The notes beneath the pieces were generated by a model. The model was not told the DNA's origin. It did not search any database and saw only the letters and a program-made list of their open reading frames with translations. Positions 16,631 through 23,957 of a DNA stretch of 40,306 nucleotides are shown in pieces. Origin of the DNA: an uncultured Thiodictyon sp. (lineage in GTDB: Bacteria > Pseudomonadota > Gammaproteobacteria > Chromatiales > Chromatiaceae). How positions within the stretch are numbered: the first letter of the stretch is position 1; each line of letters opens with the position of its first letter. Location of the stretch: contig CAILVI010000067.1 of NCBI GenBank assembly GCA_903837595.1, positions 1 through 40,306 on the forward strand, given 5' to 3'. The position numbers were made by a program, and so were the translations under genes.

Positions 16631-18727
16631 TCACTTTATTTGAAATACGCTGAATTTCCCACCGCGGGAACTGGTCATGACTGACTTGGGCGCCCAGTCA
16701 GCAGGTACCGGTCCTTTGGAAACCCACCACTGTATCCCCAGGAGTTGGGCGCTCGAAAAGACGCTTGCAATGTGCGCTTGTTTACGCAGCGACGCCACGA
16801 TATTGAAGCGCTTAATGACTTCCGGGGGTGGCGTGCCGAGGTTCATCCCGGAACGGATCACCCACAACGGTCGTTCACAAAACGCCGGAAACATCAGATA
16901 AGGGTCGTTATCGGACAGCTGTACGACCTCGCCCGGGTGGGAATTGTTGCGTACAAACAGGGCGGCATCGTAGAGTCCGCGCGGCAGCTTCAGGTCCATC
17001 GCGTTTTGTGACCAGATTATTCCCGATTGGACCGAGCTGCCATACCAGATGATCGGCAGTGTGCAAAGAATTAGCGCGGCACTGATGGTGGCGAACGAGT
17101 ACTTGGCTCGCAGCGCATCGCCTACCCACAAACCGACGATGACTCCGATCCACACAGTAATCGCCCAGACCGGCCATACGAAGGTCTTGTGGAAGACCTC
17201 AAAGGGATCGCCTGGCCCGGAATTTGGAGTCGTCGCGAGGGCCAGGATGAGATGCGGGATTATGATCCACAATGGGAACCACGCAAGCGGCTTCGAGATC
17301 AACTGGCGGGTTCCAGCTAACCACCATGCGGGGCCGAGGGCCAGTATTGAGAGGCCGTAATTCGAGAGTAGGAGCATGGGCGCGCCGACCAATAAGATCT
17401 TCCCCGCGCCGGGATTATTTCCGAACAGGTTCTGCCACATCAAACGAGGCTCGGCAGGGAAATTGGCTAGAATAGCCTGCAAATTGACCCTGAAGCCCGA
17501 AGTTGAAAATGCCAGCGTCGGCGCGTCAGCGATGTGCGCCATGAACGCTAGCGCTGCGACATAACTGCCAACGGTTGCCGCGATTAATGATATCCGCGCG
17601 CTACCGGATAGCTTGGGATGAAACACCCAGACGAACAGCAGCGGGATCATCGCGTAGGCCAGGAAGATTTGCGACTTGAAGAATGCGCTTAACCCACACA
17701 GCAAAAAACCGGCCATGATGGTGTGCCACGACTCCTTCGCCAGTCCGCGCAAGACGAGTGCCCAACCTAATCCCATGGCGGCGACAGCATAGGGGCCAGC
17801 CACTCCGACTTGTTGAAAGAAGTTATACCCCGTCCAGCGATTCCCCAGGCCAAAATACGAGGCATCAGGCACGAGCAGCAAGGCGCAGCACGCCAGTAAA
17901 CCAACCGTTTCACGTCCGGTGAGCAGTTTTCCGAAGCCATACGCCGCAAACCCGGTCAGGACGACTCCCAAGGGGGCGATGAGTGAGGCGGCCAGCGAGT
18001 ATGCTGTGCCCCCACGCAGGCTGAGTATCGCCGCCGGAATCATATAGCTGGCGTAGTGGTAGACCGACATCGGCTGCCCGGACAGGTCGAAGTTTGATAG
18101 CGTGGTGACGCCCTGAGAAAGGCCAAACATTGCCACCAATCGCGCATGAATAAACATGTCCTGCCACGCGTGAACGACGACTTCCTCATTCCCGATGGCC
18201 AATGGCCGTAGGTTTTCGATGGACCAGAATCCCGTTGCAAGAATGCAGACCACGGCACACAGAGCGGTCATGGGGCTGACCGTGACGACTGGCATCCGTT
18301 GCCTGAATGCCGGTAGTCCCAAGCTGACCAGCAGCAAGGCCAGGCCGAGAACATTTAGGTAGAAGGGGAACGGTGAGAAAAATGCCAGTGCCAGGAGGAG
18401 CAGTTCGTAAAGCAGAATGCCAATTGTCAGTACCATCAGGATGTCGATACCCTCGTCATCCTCAAGACCGGCCGCACGGCAGAACAGCGCCCCGAGGGGT
18501 AACCCCGAGGCGATCGTCAGAAAGCTGACCGCGAAAACGATTGGGGACCAATCGCCGGATTGAGCTCCTTGCCAAATGCTCAGGCTAAATGCCAGCCCCA
18601 GCACGACCGCGAGTGGTTTATACCAATGACGCATATGTAGTACCTGGTCAGTCGTGCCGAAAGGAAACTCCGCGCTACTGCCGATGCCAGCAAGCGCAGC
18701 GTCTGCCGCCGCAGTTAGGTCACTCAT
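16631..18727 (-). CDS. polytopic membrane protein, possibly GT-C-type glycosyltransferase
   Basis: The 698-residue protein has about 12-14 hydrophobic helices starting at residue 38 and a soluble C-terminal tail of about 110 residues. An early hydrophilic loop contains 'NEEVVVHAWQDMFIHARL' and, further on, 'SVYHYASYMIPAA'. Acidic and His residues in the first large loop followed by a Tyr/His-rich segment are the pattern of GT-C glycosyltransferases, and the C-terminal globular part fits too. The family cannot be named with confidence. The sequence is visibly less GC-rich than uup or glgX, hinting at separate origin. It is convergent with uup (7 bases apart) and lies between uup and a decayed uup fragment. 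No Shine-Dalgarno is seen at the ATG; M32 ('MRHWYKPL') is an alternative start. Confidence 0.75.
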   Translation of the reverse strand: MSDLTAAADAALAGIGSSAEFPFGTTDQVLHMRHWYKPLAVVLGLAFSLSIWQGAQSGDWSPIVFAVSFLTIASGLPLGALFCRAAGLEDDEGIDILMVLTIGILLYELLLLALAFFSPFPFYLNVLGLALLLVSLGLPAFRQRMPVVTVSPMTALCAVVCILATGFWSIENLRPLAIGNEEVVVHAWQDMFIHARLVAMFGLSQGVTTLSNFDLSGQPMSVYHYASYMIPAAILSLRGGTAYSLAASLIAPLGVVLTGFAAYGFGKLLTGRETVGLLACCALLLVPDASYFGLGNRWTGYNFFQQVGVAGPYAVAAMGLGWALVLRGLAKESWHTIMAGFLLCGLSAFFKSQIFLAYAMIPLLFVWVFHPKLSGSARISLIAATVGSYVAALAFMAHIADAPTLAFSTSGFRVNLQAILANFPAEPRLMWQNLFGNNPGAGKILLVGAPMLLLSNYGLSILALGPAWWLAGTRQLISKPLAWFPLWIIIPHLILALATTPNSGPGDPFEVFHKTFVWPVWAITVWIGVIVGLWVGDALRAKYSFATISAALILCTLPIIWYGSSVQSGIIWSQNAMDLKLPRGLYDAALFVRNNSHPGEVVQLSDNDPYLMFPAFCERPLWVIRSGMNLGTPPPEVIKRFNIVASLRKQAHIASVFSSAQLLGIQWWVSKGPVPADWAPKSVMTSSRGGKFSVFQIK

Positions 18728-18830
18728 GGTGGCGCAGTCCGGGGGCTATAATTGTCCAGGATATAGCCTTCAGGCCTAAGATATCTAATTGATATCATAC
18801 GCCTGCGCCGCTGTTTGGTGCAAGCGCCTG

Positions 18831-19085
18831 GCGGGCTTGCCCCGCGGATGTCGTGTGCGCCCGGGGCGATGGGGTCGTGGTCCGGGACTGGAACACCCTG
18901 ATCCTGTGCGGGGGCAAGGTCTGGAGCAACGGACCCAATGGGCTCGGTCGGAGTACCCGCCGACAGTGCCTGTCCGGGGGCTGGAGCCGCGGGGTGAGGT
19001 GGCACCGCTCCCAGGTCGCCGCTTTCGATCAGGCGACGATTGACCTGTCCGCGGCACATTGCCGGCGGCTTCAGCAGATCGCCGT
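18831..19085 (+). pseudogene. decayed fragment of an ABC-F (Uup) second ATPase domain
   Basis: In one frame the region reads 'DWNTLILCGGKV', 'GPNGLGRST' and 'QVAAFDQ'. The intact Uup at 14728 has 'DLSTLILRGDKV', 'GPNGVGKST' and 'QVAYFDQ' in the same order and spacing. Nucleotide identity is also obvious in the first 60 bases (compare 15727 onward). The Walker lysine is Arg, the flanking sequence has diverged, and no signature motif or Walker B follows. It is therefore a remnant of a second uup-like gene or of a partial duplication, not a working ATPase. The boundaries are approximate. Confidence 0.7.
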
Positions 19086-19097
19086 CGTACGCACATC

Positions 19098-19382
19098 ATG
19101 GCAGCCATTCCGGATGCGCCCACCGACGGGACGACCTACAGCTTACGCGCCACCTTATCAACGCAGGACGTCAATGACAACGTCAATGACATTATGACCT
19201 CATACTGGCATCAGGCGTCCAGGAGCATCCTGTCGCCGTTGCCGACCGGCGATCTGTATAACACCGACACCCAGCAGATGATGCTGTATGTTCCGGCAAC
19301 CAATCACCTGGAGGTCTTCTTCAAGCCCCAGGACAACACTACGCCCAAGCAGCCTCGATTCGTTGAGGTGAAGCTGGACTGA
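19098..19382 (+). CDS. small hypothetical protein
   Basis: A 94-residue frame starting at ATG 19098 follows directly on the uup remnant. It begins 'MAAIPDAPTDGTTYSLR', which resembles N-terminal segments of some phage tail-fibre or structural proteins. It continues with an Asp/Asn-rich part ('QDVNDNVNDIM') and ends with alternating polar/hydrophobic residues ('HLEVFFKPQDN'). There is no signal peptide, membrane segment or metal motif. No good Shine-Dalgarno precedes the ATG. Its base composition is lower in GC than the window average. I do not recognise the family; it may be a real small gene or the tail of a larger lost one. Confidence 0.45.
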   Translation: MAAIPDAPTDGTTYSLRATLSTQDVNDNVNDIMTSYWHQASRSILSPLPTGDLYNTDTQQMMLYVPATNHLEVFFKPQDNTTPKQPRFVEVKLD

Positions 19383-19490
19383 TCGTTTCGTCAGCGCTCC
19401 GTGTCATCCCTCCGGCCCGGCGCGTTGACCCACGAATAAACTCCGCTCCTGTGGGCCTATAATTCCCCACGCCCCCCACCACTCAGGCAC

Positions 19491-19619
19491 GCCGGCCTTG
19501 GTCGTCGTTCCGGCCACGGGCAGGTGTAGGTCGCCCTTCAGGGCGACCAGGCTTGCGCGATGCTGAGTAGTCGCCCTGAAGGGCGACCTACGGCGGCCGG
19601 AACGATGATCAAGGCCGCC
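19491..19619. repeat. MITE-like long inverted repeat
   Basis: The left arm (19491-19547) and right arm (19570-19619) are near-complementary. The inner 22 bases of each (19526-19547 and 19570-19591) match perfectly, and the outer parts share GGCCTTG(G/A)TC(G/A)TCGTTCCGGCC with small changes and a gap. Within each arm GTCGCCCT and AGGGCGAC form a further small hairpin. The 22-base centre would be the loop. It contains no gene. The right end lies seven bases before the TIR gene remnant. Confidence 0.7.
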
Positions 19620-19625
19620 ACGCCC

Positions 19626-19883
19626 ATGCCTCAGGACCTCACCTACTTCGTCAGCTACGCCCGTGCCGACCGGCCCCCGACCGGTCGCCTGCTGGACCTG
19701 TTGGCCCCCCGGCTGGCTATCGCCCGCGGCTACCGGTTCTCCCCCTGGATCGACGACCGCATTGAGGTCGGCGAGCGCTGGACCGATGCCATTGGCGCCG
19801 CGCTGGCCGGCTGCGATTTCGGCCTCCTGCTCCTCTCCCCGAGCTTCTTCGCCAGCGGATTCATCCGCGGCGAGGAACTGCCG
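19626..19883 (+). pseudogene. TIR domain gene, truncated after the first two-thirds of the domain
   Basis: ATG 19626 opens a good TIR domain: 'TYFVSYARADR' (strand A), 'FSPWIDDRIEVGERW' (38-52), 'CDFGLLLLSPSFFASGFIRGEELP' (63-86). It reaches the Glu pair E83/E84, where the NADase catalytic glutamate of TIR domains lies, then the family pattern stops. Downstream codons in this frame are Arg/Thr/Ala-rich nonsense, while a different frame becomes protein-like from about 19889. The last strands of the TIR domain and any partner domain are lost, most simply by a deletion joining two genes. TIR proteins in bacteria commonly serve in phage defence through NAD+ depletion; this copy is unlikely to work. 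Confidence 0.7.
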
Positions 19884-19888
19884 CGGGC

Positions 19889-20134
19889 GCGGACGGCCGC
19901 ATGCGATTCTTCACAATCCCACAAGATGGCGGGACGCCCCTTTGTGCGAGCGCTATCGATCATCTTCCCGAAGGCAACTGGGTCACCTGGCACGACCCCG
20001 ACGGCCCCAACCGCCGCTGGGTGCACTGGAGCCGCGATGCCTGGCGTTGGCTCGGTTGGCACGCCCCGCTGCCGGACGGCGAGCACTGGATGTACCACCC
20101 GATGGACGCCTTCCGCGCCGAGGAGACCCCTTGA
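19889..20134 (+). pseudogene. C-terminal fragment of an unidentified gene joined to the TIR remnant
   Basis: The frame covering 19889-20134 reads 'ADGRMRFFTIPQDGG' and then a Trp/His/Asp-rich segment ('WVTWHDPDGPNRRWVHW', 'WRWLGWHAPLPDG') to a TGA. Codon use is coherent and GC-rich at third positions. Protein-like sequence already precedes the ATG at 19901, so this looks like the tail of a larger gene whose start was lost in the junction with the TIR gene. A free-standing 77-residue protein from 19901 is possible but has no evident ribosome binding site. Family unknown. Confidence 0.45.
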
Positions 20135-20257
20135 GGGCGGAACGCTGCCGGCTGTTGCGCCATTTCGATCCGGGGAACCCGGAACGAGTGGGGCGTCACT
20201 CCGGTTTGTCCGGCGCAATACCGTACAATGTCCTGAACAACACCTGAGGATACCAAG

Positions 20258-20542
20258 ATGCCGAGCGACTCGGTCCGTACCGCCCGGCTCGAAGCCCGGC
20301 TCACCCCGGATGCCTTGGCGATCGTCAAACGGGTAGCCGAGATTCAGGGGCGTAGCGTCAGCGATTTCGTCGTGGCCACCACCACCGAACAGGCGAGGCG
20401 AACCATTGAGGAGACCTGCGTCATCCGTCTATCCCTTGAGGATCAGCGCCGCTTCGTCGAACTCTTGCTCAATCCACCCGCGCCGGTTCCCGCGCTGGAG
20501 CGGGCGGCGCAGGCCCACGGCGAGTTGATTCAAAGGCAGTGA
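20258..20542 (+). CDS. DUF1778 (TacA-like) type II antitoxin, orphan
   Basis: The 94-residue protein has the DUF1778 layout: an N-terminal ribbon-helix-helix ('ARLEARLTPDALAIVKRVAEIQGRSVSDFVVATTTEQARRTI' spread over residues 9-50) and an acidic-to-hydrophobic C-terminal tail ('LSLEDQRRFVELLLNPPAP', about 58-76). Such antitoxins bind their own operator and neutralise a GNAT acetyltransferase toxin that blocks aminoacyl-tRNAs. TGAGGA lies about nine bases before the ATG. The usual toxin gene should start within a few bases of the stop, but a clean hairpin terminator is there instead, and no GNAT frame follows. The antitoxin is therefore solitary here. Confidence 0.82.
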   Translation: MPSDSVRTARLEARLTPDALAIVKRVAEIQGRSVSDFVVATTTEQARRTIEETCVIRLSLEDQRRFVELLLNPPAPVPALERAAQAHGELIQRQ

Positions 20543-20556
20543 CGGCGCCCTTCTGT

Positions 20557-20595
20557 ACGTTCCGGGCGGGGCATTCGCTTCGCCCGGAACGTTTT
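20557..20595 (+). terminator. Rho-independent terminator after the DUF1778 gene
   Basis: Twelve-base perfect arms, ACGTTCCGGGCG (20557-20568) and CGCCCGGAACGT (20581-20592), flank a 12-base loop. The last arm base begins a TTTT run. It lies 15 bases after the stop codon. Confidence 0.75.
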
Positions 20596-20666
20596 CGGCG
20601 GTCTCAGCGGGCAAGGCGGTCGGCGCTCGAAACGTTCGGGCCGGGGTCACAGACCGCGGCCCGCGC

Positions 20667-20695
20667 GTAGGGGCGGGTTTCAAACCCGCCCCTAC
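20667..20695. repeat. perfect 29-base palindromic repeat
   Basis: Arms of 14 bases (GTAGGGGCGGGTTT and its complement) are separated by one C. This kind of GGGGCGGGTTT palindrome is common between genes in many bacteria. It lies just beyond the stop of the minus-strand gene at 20708 and could also act in transcript ends. Confidence 0.65.
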
Positions 20696-20707
20696 TGGCA
20701 CCGGCCT

Positions 20708-21034
20708 TTAGACCGTCTGCCAGGTGCCATCGTCCCACAGCGCTTCGACGACGGGGTGCGCACCCTTCACCTCTCGCACCACCCCGTGCGCCTCGGCGGC
20801 GGCCAGTGCCGTGCGCCAAACGTGCTCTGCGACGGCGGCGGCGCGTTCCTGGGCCTTGTTGCGGTCGGGTCGGTCGGCGATCTCACGCGCGATGTGCCAG
20901 GCCTCGTGGGCGCGGTGATAGGCGACCCCGGCCGGGGCGCTCAAGGTCCGGATGAGGACCATCGGCCGCTGCGGGTGTTCGGGGTCGGTGTCGTACATCT
21001 CCAGCCGGCCTTCGTTTTCTGTGATTACGCTCAT
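20708..21034 (-). CDS. hypothetical protein
   Basis: A 108-residue protein from ATG 21034, with AGGAG eight bases upstream, a strong ribosome binding site that favours this start over one nine codons earlier. It is hydrophilic, with no signal or membrane segment. The centre is helical and rich in Ala, His, Glu and Arg ('AYHRAHEAWHIAREIADRPD'), and the end is 'VVEALWDDGTWQTV'. I do not recognise the family. It sits downstream of the toxin-antitoxin pair on the same strand, separated by a hairpin at 21090. Confidence 0.65.
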   Translation of the reverse strand: MSVITENEGRLEMYDTDPEHPQRPMVLIRTLSAPAGVAYHRAHEAWHIAREIADRPDRNKAQERAAAVAEHVWRTALAAAEAHGVVREVKGAHPVVEALWDDGTWQTV

Positions 21035-21089
21035 TGGTTGACTCCTGGGCCCGGGTCGCACCGGGCGTGGTGGTGATGCAGCGATAGCG

Positions 21090-21108
21090 ACCCGGCGGCG
21101 CGCCGGGT
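21090..21108 (-). terminator. GC-rich hairpin downstream of the PIN toxin gene
   Basis: The arms ACCCGGCG and CGCCGGGT flank a three-base loop, 16 bases past the PIN gene stop. There is no T-run on either strand, so termination is only possible, not clear. Confidence 0.35.
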
Positions 21109-21124
21109 TCGGGATGGTAAAGAT

Positions 21125-21511
21125 TCAGACCGCAATCACTACCTCGCCGTAGCGGACCACGAGCGGGTCCCGACTGAGCAGCCGCAGCGGTTCGGTGATG
21201 GCCTGGGCGACCAACAGGCGGTCGAAGGGGTCACGGTGGTGGTCGGGCAGGCGCTCAACCGCCGCGGCGTGCGCCGGGCTGACAGGCAGCAGGTCGTAGC
21301 CCGCCTGCCGGAACCAGTCCAGGGCCTCCTCGCCGGAAATCGGCATGTCGTCGCGGCCCAAGGCGTGTTTGATGGCGATCTCCCAGACCGTCGCCGCGCT
21401 GACCATGACCTGGTTGGCCGGATCATTGATCAGCGCCCGCGCCTGTTCAGACAGGCGCGGGTCATCCGTCAGTGCCCACAGGGCGATGTGGGTGTCGAGC
21501 AGCAATCTCAT
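21125..21511 (-). CDS. PIN-domain toxin, VapC-like
   Basis: The 128-residue protein starts 'MRLLLDTHIALWAL', with the first metal-binding Asp at D6. Later motifs are 'ATVWEIAIKHALGR' (conserved Glu) and 'HHRDPFDRLLVAQA' (Asp pair), the four-acid PIN nuclease pattern of the subgroup with 'DTHxxLW'. VapC-type toxins cut RNA, often tRNA or rRNA. Its ATG overlaps the antitoxin stop by four bases (ATGA), the usual coupling. The open frame runs on upstream antisense to nothing known, so I start at the Met given by the overlap. All catalytic acids look present; the toxin should be active if expressed alone. Confidence 0.9.
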   Translation of the reverse strand: MRLLLDTHIALWALTDDPRLSEQARALINDPANQVMVSAATVWEIAIKHALGRDDMPISGEEALDWFRQAGYDLLPVSPAHAAAVERLPDHHRDPFDRLLVAQAITEPLRLLSRDPLVVRYGEVVIAV

Positions 21512-21756
21512 GGGGATGGTTCGCCCGCAAACAGTTGCTCCACCAAGGCGTTGTTGCGGTCGATGGAGTCGGGGACCTGGAACCGGCCCGCGGCGATACC
21601 GATCCGCTGCGCGACAGGTTGCGCCGCCAGTGGTACCAGTCGCGCGGCGGGGCGGCCGTTGCGGGCGATGACGATCTCGGCCTCGACCCCGCTCTCGACG
21701 CGCTGCACGAGACGGGACAGTTGGGTCTTCGCCTCCAGAATGTTGACGGTTTGCAT
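21508..21756 (-). CDS. Phd/YefM-family antitoxin
   Basis: An 82-residue antitoxin with the Phd fold: 'MQTVNILEAKTQLSRLVQRVESG' over residues 1-23, then 'EIVIARNGRPAARLVPL' (27-43), the hallmark beta-turn-beta segment. The C-terminal part (about 50-82) is variable and would wrap the PIN toxin. It is first in the pair, and its stop overlaps the toxin start. Two direct GGTCA elements ten bases apart lie just upstream (about 21772-21788) and might be part of the autoregulatory operator; that is inference. Confidence 0.9.
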   Translation of the reverse strand: MQTVNILEAKTQLSRLVQRVESGVEAEIVIARNGRPAARLVPLAAQPVAQRIGIAAGRFQVPDSIDRNNALVEQLFAGEPSP

Positions 21757-21944
21757 GATGCCCTGTCGCGTTGGTCAAGTCTGGTCAGAGTATGGCGAGA
21801 GTTTGGCCAAGAGGCAAGGCGGCGTCGCTTGTCGTGCATTCACGCCTGCACTCGGCGCGCCGCTGGCCAGCCCGGGGTGGCTGGCTTACCATCTAGTGTT
21901 AGGCCGAGACACCGCGGCGCCCCACCACCTGACGAAGCTCCCCC

Positions 21945-22805
21945 ATGAAATTCACCGTCGATGAATTCCGCGCCTGGCCCCACAAGTGCGTGACCCTGCT
22001 CGGTATGTCCGGAGTCGGCAAGACCTGGCTCTCGGACCTCTTGCGCCGCAGCGACTGGTTCCACTACTCGGGCGACTACCGCATCGGCACCCGCTATCTG
22101 GACGAGCCGATCCTGGATCTCGTGAAGGCCCATGCCATGCGTGACCCCTTCCTGCGCGACCTGCTGCGCAGTGACTGGATCTTCATCCGAAATAATATCA
22201 AAGTGATGGACCTGGGGCCGGTGCTGAGCTTCGTCGGCAAACTGGGGAATCCGGAACTGGGCGGGCTGCCGCTGCCCGAGTTCAGCCGCCGTCAGGCGCT
22301 CTACCGGGAGGCGGAGATCGCCGCTATGGGCGACGTGCCCGACTTCATCCGCAAGGCCAAGGACATCTACGGCTACGCCCACCTGGTCAACGACGTGGGC
22401 GGCAGCCTGTGCGAACTGGATGAGCCGCGGGTCATCTCGCTGCTCGCCCAGCATAGCCTGATCCTCTACATCCGGGTGCCGGAGGCGGACGAGATCAAGC
22501 TGATCCAGCGCGCCCAGGCCGATCCCAAGCCGCTCTACTACCGCCCGGACTTCCTCAAGACTGCGGTGGCGGACTACCTGGCGGAGCGGGGGCTGGAGTA
22601 TGTGGCGGAGATCGCGCCCGACGACTTCACCCGCTGGGTCTTTCCGCGGCTCTTCCACTCCCGGGTGCCGCGCTACGAGGCCATCGCCCGGCCACACGGC
22701 TACACGGTCTCCTCGGAGGAGGTCGCGTTGATCCGCGACGAGCAGGACTTCCTGTACCTCTTGGAGACCGCGATCGTCCGGGCCGGATCGGACGGCTCGG
22801 ACTGA
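21945..22805 (+). CDS. P-loop ATPase of unknown function, upstream of metA
   Basis: This 286-residue soluble protein has a Walker A 'GMSGVGKTWL' (20-29). The segment after it ('LLRRSDWFHYSGDYRIGTRYL') and 'LILYIRV' (a Walker-B-like strand, about 172-178) fit an adenylate/shikimate-kinase type P-loop fold. The centre contains 'NNIKVMDLGPVLSFVGKLGNP', seemingly characteristic of this protein. The substrate is unknown. The stop is 11 bases before the metA ATG, so the two are almost surely co-transcribed, which suggests a link with methionine synthesis or homoserine handling. No Shine-Dalgarno is evident at the ATG. Confidence 0.8.
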   Translation: MKFTVDEFRAWPHKCVTLLGMSGVGKTWLSDLLRRSDWFHYSGDYRIGTRYLDEPILDLVKAHAMRDPFLRDLLRSDWIFIRNNIKVMDLGPVLSFVGKLGNPELGGLPLPEFSRRQALYREAEIAAMGDVPDFIRKAKDIYGYAHLVNDVGGSLCELDEPRVISLLAQHSLILYIRVPEADEIKLIQRAQADPKPLYYRPDFLKTAVADYLAERGLEYVAEIAPDDFTRWVFPRLFHSRVPRYEAIARPHGYTVSSEEVALIRDEQDFLYLLETAIVRAGSDGSD

Positions 22806-22816
22806 GCGCCGCCGCC

Positions 22817-23899
22817 ATGCCGATCGTCGCCCATAACCCACTGCCGACCTTCGCCCACCTGCGTGCCGCGGGCCAACAGATCCTGGAACCGGATCGGGCG
22901 CTCCACCAGGATATCCGCGAGCTGCACATCGGGCTGCTGAACATGATGCCGGACGCCGCCCTGGAGGCCACCGAGCGCCAGTTCTTTCGGCTGATCGGCC
23001 AGAGCAATCAGATCGCCCAGTTCTACGTCCACCCCTTTACGCTCGACGCACTGCCGCGGGCGGAGCGGGCGCGTGAGCACATCCGCCAGTACTACCAGCC
23101 ATTCGAGCGCATCCGCGAGGACGGGCTGGATGCATTGATCATTACCGGGGCCAATGTGACCGGCCCGGATTTGGCCGGCGAGCCCTTTTGGAAGCCACTG
23201 ATCGAGGTGGTGGACTGGGCCTGGAACAATGTCAGTTCCACCCTGTGCTCGTGTCTGGCCACCCATGCCGTGCTCCAGTTCCGCCATGGTCAGCGGCGCC
23301 GGCCCCTGGGTGAGAAGCGCTGGGGGGTCTTTCCCCATCGGGTGGTGGATCGGGCGCACCCGCTGGTGGGCACCGTCAACACCCTATTCGACGTGCCACA
23401 CTCGCGGTTCAATGAGATCGGCCGCGACCAGTTCGATGCCGCCGGGCTTCCGGTGCTGGCGGAGAGCGCTGAGGCCGGCGTCCACCTGGCGGTGAGCGCC
23501 GATGGCTTCCGGCAGGTCTTCTTCCAGGGTCATCCGGAATACGACACCATCTCGCTGCTCAAGGAGTACAAGCGCGAGGTGAAGCGCTTCGCTGCCGGGG
23601 AGCGGCGCGACTATCCGCCCTTTCCCACGGGCTATTTGACCCTGCAGTCCCGTGCCATCCTGGACGAGCACGCGCAGCGCCTGCGCGACGCCCTGGCGGC
23701 GGGCCGCGAGCCGCCGCCGCTGCCGGAGGAGCACATCGTCTTCCGCCTGGACAACACCTGGCACGACACCGCCGAGGGGGTGGTGGGTAACTGGATGGGC
23801 CTGATCTATCAGGTCACCCATAGCGACCGCAAGCTCCCCTTTATGGACCACATCGACCCGGCGGACCCCTTGGGGTTGGGGCGGCGGGCGCTGCCCTGA
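22817..23899 (+). CDS. metA: homoserine O-succinyltransferase (MetA family)
   Basis: This 360-residue enzyme catalyses the first committed step of methionine synthesis, acylating homoserine. The family has a class-I-glutamine-amidotransferase-like fold with a Cys-His-Glu triad. Cys146 lies in 'SSTLCSCLATHAVLQ', and His239 and Glu241 in 'FFQGHPEYD'. Other conserved blocks are 'LLNMMPDAALEATERQFFRLIG' (40-61) and 'LIITGANV' (107-114). Length and layout fit the proteobacterial MetA group. Whether it prefers succinyl-CoA or acetyl-CoA cannot be read by eye, since one active-site residue decides it. It is preceded 11 bases upstream by the P-loop ATPase gene and followed by a palindromic repeat that may end the transcript. 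Confidence 0.92.
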   Translation: MPIVAHNPLPTFAHLRAAGQQILEPDRALHQDIRELHIGLLNMMPDAALEATERQFFRLIGQSNQIAQFYVHPFTLDALPRAERAREHIRQYYQPFERIREDGLDALIITGANVTGPDLAGEPFWKPLIEVVDWAWNNVSSTLCSCLATHAVLQFRHGQRRRPLGEKRWGVFPHRVVDRAHPLVGTVNTLFDVPHSRFNEIGRDQFDAAGLPVLAESAEAGVHLAVSADGFRQVFFQGHPEYDTISLLKEYKREVKRFAAGERRDYPPFPTGYLTLQSRAILDEHAQRLRDALAAGREPPPLPEEHIVFRLDNTWHDTAEGVVGNWMGLIYQVTHSDRKLPFMDHIDPADPLGLGRRALP

Positions 23900-23910
23900 G
23901 TGCCCCTCTG

Positions 23911-23957
23911 GTGACACCGCTCCAGCGGTGTCACCCCTGTGTCAGGCGCTCCGCGCC
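23911..23957. repeat. palindromic repeat, copy 1 of a two-copy family
   Basis: GTGACACCGCT-CC-AGCGGTGTCAC forms a perfect 11-base stem (23911-23934). After six bases comes GTCAGGCGCTCCGCGCC, itself a small hairpin. The same 47-base unit occurs at 33006-33052 with only the spacer and one other base changed. Lying 12 bases after metA, it may also limit read-through. Confidence 0.75.

Noticed and set aside
18747-18752. Exact TATAAT on the plus strand
   Set aside because: There is no acceptable -35 at 16-18 bases and only decayed sequence downstream.
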